Shown here: one piece after another, positions 5,829 to 9,683 of the stretch | Layout of the letters: the number at the start of each line of letters is the position of its first letter | How positions within the stretch are numbered: the stretch's first letter is position 1 | Assembly (NCBI GenBank): GCA_964400685.1 | Contig: CAYNVT010000149.1 | Location: 1 to 9,683, forward strand | Length of the DNA stretch: 9,683 bases | Origin: DATCTV01 sp964400685 | Lineage (GTDB): Bacteria > Desulfobacterota > Desulfomonilia > UBA1062 | Direction: 5' to 3' | Notes under the pieces: model-generated | Told to the model about the DNA's origin: nothing | Seen by the model: only the letters and a program-made list of their open reading frames with translations | Database searches by the model: none | Position numbers and translations under genes: made by a program

Positions 5829-6989
5829 ATGTTCGTATCACAGCAGATGAAAGGCTATGCGGAAAAGTCGTCATGGATTAGGAAGATGTTTGAAGAGGGC
5901 GTCAGGCTCAAACAGGAATTCGGAACGAATAACGTCTTTGACTTCAGTCTCGGGAATCCGGACGTGCCGCCGAGGGAAGAGGTCCTGGCCGTGATTGAGC
6001 GTCTTGCCCGCGAAATGAGCCACGGCTATATGCACAATGCGGGCTATCCACAGGTGAGGCACTGCATTTCAGAGTTCGTACGCCGCGAATACGGCGTGAA
6101 TATCTCGGGAGACGATATTCTCATGACCTGCGGCGCTGGCGGGGCTATGAATGTCGTGCTGCGTTCGATACTCAATCCCGATGATGAGGTGATAGCCCTT
6201 GCGCCTTATTTCGTGGAGTACAGATTCTATGTGGAGAACTTCGGGGGCAGACTCGTCGTCGTCAGGTGCGGTGATGACTTCATGCCTGATATTGAAAATA
6301 TAAAAAATGCCATAACAGACAGGACAAAAGCGATAATAATCAACTCCCCGAACAATCCTTCGGGAAGGGTGTATCCCCAGTCCGTACTCGACGGGTTCAA
6401 GGGTCTTCTGGAAGAACACCCGCGCATACTGCTAGTCTCGGACGAGCCATACAGGCGCATCGTATTTGATGATATCAAACTCCCTTCCGTGTTGGCCACC
6501 GTACCGAATTCAGTGGTGGTGACCTCAGCTTCGAAAGACCTTTCGCTTCCCGGCCAGCGAATAGGATATATAGCGGTCAATCCGGCTATTCCGGAAAAGA
6601 AAGAACTTATCGATACGTTCATCATGGCGAACAGAATACTGGGCTTCGTGAACGCCCCCGCAATCATGCAGATGGTTATTGCAGAGTGTATCGATATGAA
6701 CATTCATGTCGAGAACTACCAGAAGAGAAGGGACCTTATTACGGCTGTAATGGATGGTGCAGGCCTGACCTATGCCAGACCCGAAGGCGCATTTTATCTC
6801 TTTGTTAAATCGCCCATTAAGGACGATGTGGAATTCTGCAGGGCGCTTGCCGGTGAAAAAATACTCGCAGTCCCTGGAACTGGTTTCGGCTGGCCGGGAT
6901 ATGTACGCTTTGCTTACTGCACATCCGAGGATGCGATAACAGGCATGGCGCCGGGATTGTTGAATGTTGTAGGTAAGCTGAGGGGCTAG
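5829..6989 (+). CDS. Class I/II PLP-dependent aminotransferase
   Basis: This is a 386-residue fold-type I aminotransferase of the aspartate aminotransferase superfamily, cytoplasmic and usually dimeric. Visible residues in order: FSLGNPDVPP (39-48, substrate-side loop), GYMHNAGYPQVR (67-78), CGAGGAMN (101-108, cofactor phosphate loop), INSPNNPSGRVY (171-182, Asn175 to the PLP ring), SDEPYRRIVFD (204-214, Asp205 to the pyridine nitrogen and Tyr208), TSASKDLSLPGQRIGY (232-247, with Lys236 as the Schiff-base lysine and Arg244), and YVRFAYC (358-364, Arg360 for the substrate carboxylate). All catalytic residues are present, so it should be active. The SASKDLSLPGQR form differs from the SFSKxxxMxGWR of well-studied AspAT enzymes, so the amino-acid substrate should not be named. 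It is the first gene of a probable two-gene unit with the exporter 67 bases downstream, divergent from the TMTC-like gene. Confidence 0.93.
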   Translation: MFVSQQMKGYAEKSSWIRKMFEEGVRLKQEFGTNNVFDFSLGNPDVPPREEVLAVIERLAREMSHGYMHNAGYPQVRHCISEFVRREYGVNISGDDILMTCGAGGAMNVVLRSILNPDDEVIALAPYFVEYRFYVENFGGRLVVVRCGDDFMPDIENIKNAITDRTKAIIINSPNNPSGRVYPQSVLDGFKGLLEEHPRILLVSDEPYRRIVFDDIKLPSVLATVPNSVVVTSASKDLSLPGQRIGYIAVNPAIPEKKELIDTFIMANRILGFVNAPAIMQMVIAECIDMNIHVENYQKRRDLITAVMDGAGLTYARPEGAFYLFVKSPIKDDVEFCRALAGEKILAVPGTGFGWPGYVRFAYCTSEDAITGMAPGLLNVVGKLRG

Positions 6990-7056
6990 GCTGAATAAAC
7001 GGTTTCAGGCGCTTTGGCCGATATCCTAAGCTGATTTATCCGTCTTCAGAATATTC

Positions 7057-8289
7057 ATGGCTAAAAACATATCCAGTATAAATTTTCTGCTGAGGGCGTT
7101 CAGCCACAGGAATTACCGTCTGTTCTTTTCCGGTCAGGGGCTTTCGCTCATAGGCACATGGATGCAACAGATTGCCATGGGATGGCTTGTCTACCGCATT
7201 ACGGATTCGACCTTTTATCTGGGGCTTATAGGTTTTACAGGCCAGGTGCCGATATTTCTTTTCGCATCGCTGGCAGGCGTATACGCCGACAGGCATAACC
7301 GCCGGAATATTCTCTTGATTACTCAGATCGTTTCCATGCTGCAATCGCTTGCACTTACCATACTGACTTTTTCCGGCATGGTGGGTGTCTGGCATCTGAT
7401 TGCGCTGAGCATGGTGCTGGGAATCGCAAATGCCTTCGACATGCCGGCCAGGCAGTCGTTCGTCATCGACATAGTCGAGCATAAGGAAGACCTCGGCAAT
7501 GCCATTGCCTTTAATTCATTCATGTTCAACGGTGCCCGCCTGATAGGACCTTCTATCGCAGGAGTTGTCATTGCATATGCAGGGGAGGGCATGTGCTTTC
7601 TTGTCAATACAATAAGCTTTCTGACGATAATCGCAGCCCTTCTGGCAATGAGGTTGCCAAGAAAAGAGAAAGCGGCCGAAAGCAAAAGCGTATTGAAAGG
7701 GCTTGTTGAAGGATATGTTTACTCCTTCAGACATATACCGATAAGAAATATCCTTCTTCATCTCTGTATCATGAGTTTCATAGGCATGCCCGCAACGGTC
7801 CTGATGCCTTATTTCGCACGTGACCAGCTTCACGGCGGACCGGGCACGCTGGGCCTTCTTTCATCCTTTTCAGGCCTTGGCGCACTGATCGGGGTTTTAT
7901 ACCTGGCGTCAAGGAAGAATACCCTTGGACTGACAAGGCTTATATCAGTAACATCGGCAGTATTCGGGATCGGCCTGGTTGGGTTTTCCTTTTCTGCATC
8001 TTATATCCTGTCCATGACGCTCGTTTTTTTCATGGGATTCGGGATGATGGTCCAGATGGCCTCCTGCAACACCATTCTTCAGACAATTGTCAAAGAAGAG
8101 ATGAGGGGAAGGGTCATGAGCCTTTATGCAATGGCCATAGTCGGGATGGTACCTTTCGGTAGCCTTATTGTCGGCATGCTCTCATCGAAGTTCGGTTCGC
8201 CGCATACGGTTCTCATCTGCGGATTGTCTTGTGTCGCTGCATCTGCTGTTTTTTCATTCAGATCCGGGCAGAAAGAAATTCATCAATGA
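7057..8289 (+). CDS. DHA3-type (EntS-like) major facilitator exporter
   Basis: This is a 410-residue inner-membrane transporter with about twelve hydrophobic spans, of the MFS_3/DHA3 group that includes the enterobactin exporter EntS and macrolide exporters. Marks of the group are the short N terminus FLLRAFSHRNYRLFFSGQ (10-27), SLIGTWMQQIAMGWLVY (30-46), the MFS motif A variant AGVYADRHNRR (73-83), the ANAFDMPARQSFV block (124-136) and NGARLIGPSIAG (158-169). A charged central loop near residues 203-217 joins the two six-helix halves. It would export a small molecule by proton antiport; the substrate cannot be inferred, and EntS-like members are often annotated without any siderophore genes nearby. 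The ATG has no recognisable Shine-Dalgarno. The 67-base gap after the aminotransferase gene has no terminator, so the two are probably co-transcribed, but a functional link is only a possibility. Confidence 0.92.
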   Translation: MAKNISSINFLLRAFSHRNYRLFFSGQGLSLIGTWMQQIAMGWLVYRITDSTFYLGLIGFTGQVPIFLFASLAGVYADRHNRRNILLITQIVSMLQSLALTILTFSGMVGVWHLIALSMVLGIANAFDMPARQSFVIDIVEHKEDLGNAIAFNSFMFNGARLIGPSIAGVVIAYAGEGMCFLVNTISFLTIIAALLAMRLPRKEKAAESKSVLKGLVEGYVYSFRHIPIRNILLHLCIMSFIGMPATVLMPYFARDQLHGGPGTLGLLSSFSGLGALIGVLYLASRKNTLGLTRLISVTSAVFGIGLVGFSFSASYILSMTLVFFMGFGMMVQMASCNTILQTIVKEEMRGRVMSLYAMAIVGMVPFGSLIVGMLSSKFGSPHTVLICGLSCVAASAVFSFRSGQKEIHQ

Positions 8290-8294
8290 CGGAT

Positions 8295-9683
8295 TCATTT
8301 CCCTGGCATTATTTTGACCGTAACCGAATTCCCTACTGCATCGCGTATCAAAAGCATCTGATTTTTTGTATCCTGCTCTATCCTGCCTGATGACGCATCT
8401 ACCAGGTATCCGGAAGGATACTGGATGCGAGGAACGTAAATCTCGGTCGGAGCCTTTATGTTATCATCTGGCCTGAAAGTGAAGGTGAAGACTTTCTTCT
8501 TCAGATCGAAATTCATTGACAAGGGTATGCCCGCTGTTTTGACGGCGTAAGGCCTGCAGAATCCTTCAACCGCCCTGCCTCCGGAATTAATATCGGACGG
8601 GTTGTCCTGCTGGTCGCGCGAGAATATCGAGTTGTCCTCCTCGTTCCAGTTGTCGCCGTGAAGGTTGTTGTTGTCAGCAGTGTATGTCCAGATTGTTGCG
8701 CTTGCGAGATTTGCATCCATAGCGCCGAAGTATGAATCGAGAGCCTGAATATGCTTTTTGTAGTTGCCCGTTCGATATGCTCTGCCATCATAGAGCTTGT
8801 ACATCAGCCCGAATTCACCGATGAGCGTTGGAGCGCCTCTCAGATTCTTTCTGCTGAATTCTTTTATGTGTGCAATCTGTCTGATCATGGATCTGAGCAC
8901 CCTCTTTTTGCCGATTACCAGCTTCTCCGTATACACGTCTCCGGTGAACCAAGGGCTGAACTTGTTGCGGTAGACCATGAGAACGTCGTACCAGTGGCTT
9001 GCGTTTACGATATCACTGGCATCATCCGGTCCCATATCCGGGAAGTCTTTGCCCGGGACCGCTTCTATAAATACGAATGCCCCGGGGCTTACGCTCCTTA
9101 TTTCTCGAGCAAACCGGTTCACGAAGGGCTTGATAAAGTCATTTACAAAGCTCACCTTCCTGCCGTTTATCGTGTTGAAATAGTCGGGCTTCAGAATTTT
9201 AGGCCTGCCGTCAACAATGTCCCAGACGCCGTGCTCTTTCCATACACATTCAAAGCCGTCCTTCCAGAGCCTTTCACCTTTCGGATTGACCGTGACCCTG
9301 CCTATCTTCTTCGAGCCGGTTATGTGCATCCTGTATCTGTCGACTTTCTGGGGAATGCCGTCAGCGGCTGCCATGGATTGAAGCGGATTGGGCGCAGCCT
9401 CACCGATAAAGCGCATATCTTTAAGGCCGGAGAGGTCCTTGAACTCGATGTATCCGCACTGGGGTTCGTTGAGGCTCCCGTATCCCACGATATTCGGCAG
9501 GTCCTTCAGCCGTTCTGCGAGATGTTTTATTGCATTTATATAATGGCTCTGAAGGAATTCCTGAACGTTCACGCCTTCTATCATTCGCTTAGGCGCAAAT
9601 GCGTTTCCGCCGAAAAAGAGCGTGAACATGGTGCATGTGCCGAACTTGTAGTTGTTGGTGTCCCATATCATGTGCGGGATGGG
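8295..9683 (-). CDS. GH5 glycosidase, endoglycoceramidase-like, C-terminal part (runs off window)
   Basis: The frame is open to the right edge (four more codons, PIPH, precede the Met at 9671), so that Met is internal and the N-terminal part of the enzyme is outside the window. The visible 462 residues hold the GH5 core. Numbered from that Met: GYGSLNEPQCGY (63-74) with acid/base Glu69, NASHWYDVLM (223-232), and TLIGEFGLMY (282-291) with nucleophile Glu286. ATIWTYTADNNN follows and is typical of the last barrel strand, then NWNEEDNSIFS. The final 90 or so residues, including the TEIYVPRIQYPSGY block, look like the beta-sandwich domain found after GH5 in endoglycoceramidase, fungal EGCrP and steryl-glucosidase relatives. 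A glycolipid or steryl/lipid glucoside substrate is the likely guess; other beta-glucosides are possible. It stops 5 bases from the convergent exporter gene, with no terminator between. Confidence 0.88.
   Translation of the reverse strand, partial: PIPHMIWDTNNYKFGTCTMFTLFFGGNAFAPKRMIEGVNVQEFLQSHYINAIKHLAERLKDLPNIVGYGSLNEPQCGYIEFKDLSGLKDMRFIGEAAPNPLQSMAAADGIPQKVDRYRMHITGSKKIGRVTVNPKGERLWKDGFECVWKEHGVWDIVDGRPKILKPDYFNTINGRKVSFVNDFIKPFVNRFAREIRSVSPGAFVFIEAVPGKDFPDMGPDDASDIVNASHWYDVLMVYRNKFSPWFTGDVYTEKLVIGKKRVLRSMIRQIAHIKEFSRKNLRGAPTLIGEFGLMYKLYDGRAYRTGNYKKHIQALDSYFGAMDANLASATIWTYTADNNNLHGDNWNEEDNSIFSRDQQDNPSDINSGGRAVEGFCRPYAVKTAGIPLSMNFDLKKKVFTFTFRPDDNIKAPTEIYVPRIQYPSGYLVDASSGRIEQDTKNQMLLIRDAVGNSVTVKIMPGK

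Noticed and set aside
6069..6703. Long minus-strand open frames (116 and 158 codons)
   Set aside because: They are antisense to the well-conserved aminotransferase, resemble no family, and have no start signals.
6990..7056. Possible terminator between the aminotransferase and exporter genes
   Set aside because: Only a 5-bp CTGAA/TTCAG stem with an 8-base loop and no T-run; too weak.
9669..9671. ATG at 9671 as the true start of the GH5 gene
   Set aside because: The frame stays open to the window edge, and the protein from this Met would lack the first barrel strands of a GH5 fold.
1..9683. Defence system, mobile element, CRISPR or RNA gene
   Set aside because: Reading both strands, every stretch over about 125 bases is covered by a recognisable metabolic, RNA or membrane gene. 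No transposase, integrase, repeat array or tRNA-like fold was seen.

Overview
The window is ordinary, densely coded bacterial chromosome: eight protein genes, very short gaps (the largest is about 120 bases), and no RNA gene, insertion sequence, CRISPR array or phage gene that I can see. Base composition is close to balanced by eye. The gene set (RNase PH, RdgB, archease plus RtcB, an ArnT-like and a TMTC-like membrane glycosyltransferase, a DHA3-type exporter and an endoglycoceramidase-like GH5 enzyme) would suit a Gram-negative environmental bacterium, possibly of the Desulfobacterota/Nitrospirota kind. That placement is a guess from gene content.

Region 1 (1-2268, minus strand) is a compact nucleic-acid maintenance operon, transcribed right to left: rph (RNase PH), rdgB (XTP/dITP pyrophosphatase), an archease gene, and the first 151 codons of rtcB (RNA 3'-phosphate/5'-OH ligase), which runs off the left edge. 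Gaps are 18, 32 and 8 bases. RNase PH trims RNA 3' ends by phosphorolysis, RdgB cleans the purine nucleotide pool, and archease activates RtcB, which reseals broken RNA.

Region 2 (2269-2391) is a divergent control region. Each side has a perfect TTGACA -35 box, and the two boxes lie on the two arms of an 11-bp inverted repeat.

Region 3 (2392-5776) holds two integral membrane GT-C type sugar transferases facing each other. A 508-residue ArnT/PMT-like protein on the plus strand starts at a TTG. A 623-residue TMTC-like protein with C-terminal TPR repeats lies on the minus strand. Their 3' ends overlap by 14 bases. Both probably use a polyprenyl-phosphate sugar donor to modify lipid, glycan or protein at the cytoplasmic membrane.

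Region 4 (5777-8289, plus strand) carries a class I PLP aminotransferase with a good promoter and ribosome-binding site, then 67 bases later a DHA3 (EntS-like) major facilitator exporter. The two are probably co-transcribed.

Region 5 (8295-9683, minus strand) is the C-terminal part of a GH5 glycosidase of the endoglycoceramidase/steryl-glucosidase type, converging on the exporter gene with a 5-base gap. I found no undescribed defence or mobile system. The points most worth a second look are the four-gene RNA operon, the dyad control region, and the pair of divergent-sequence GT-C proteins.
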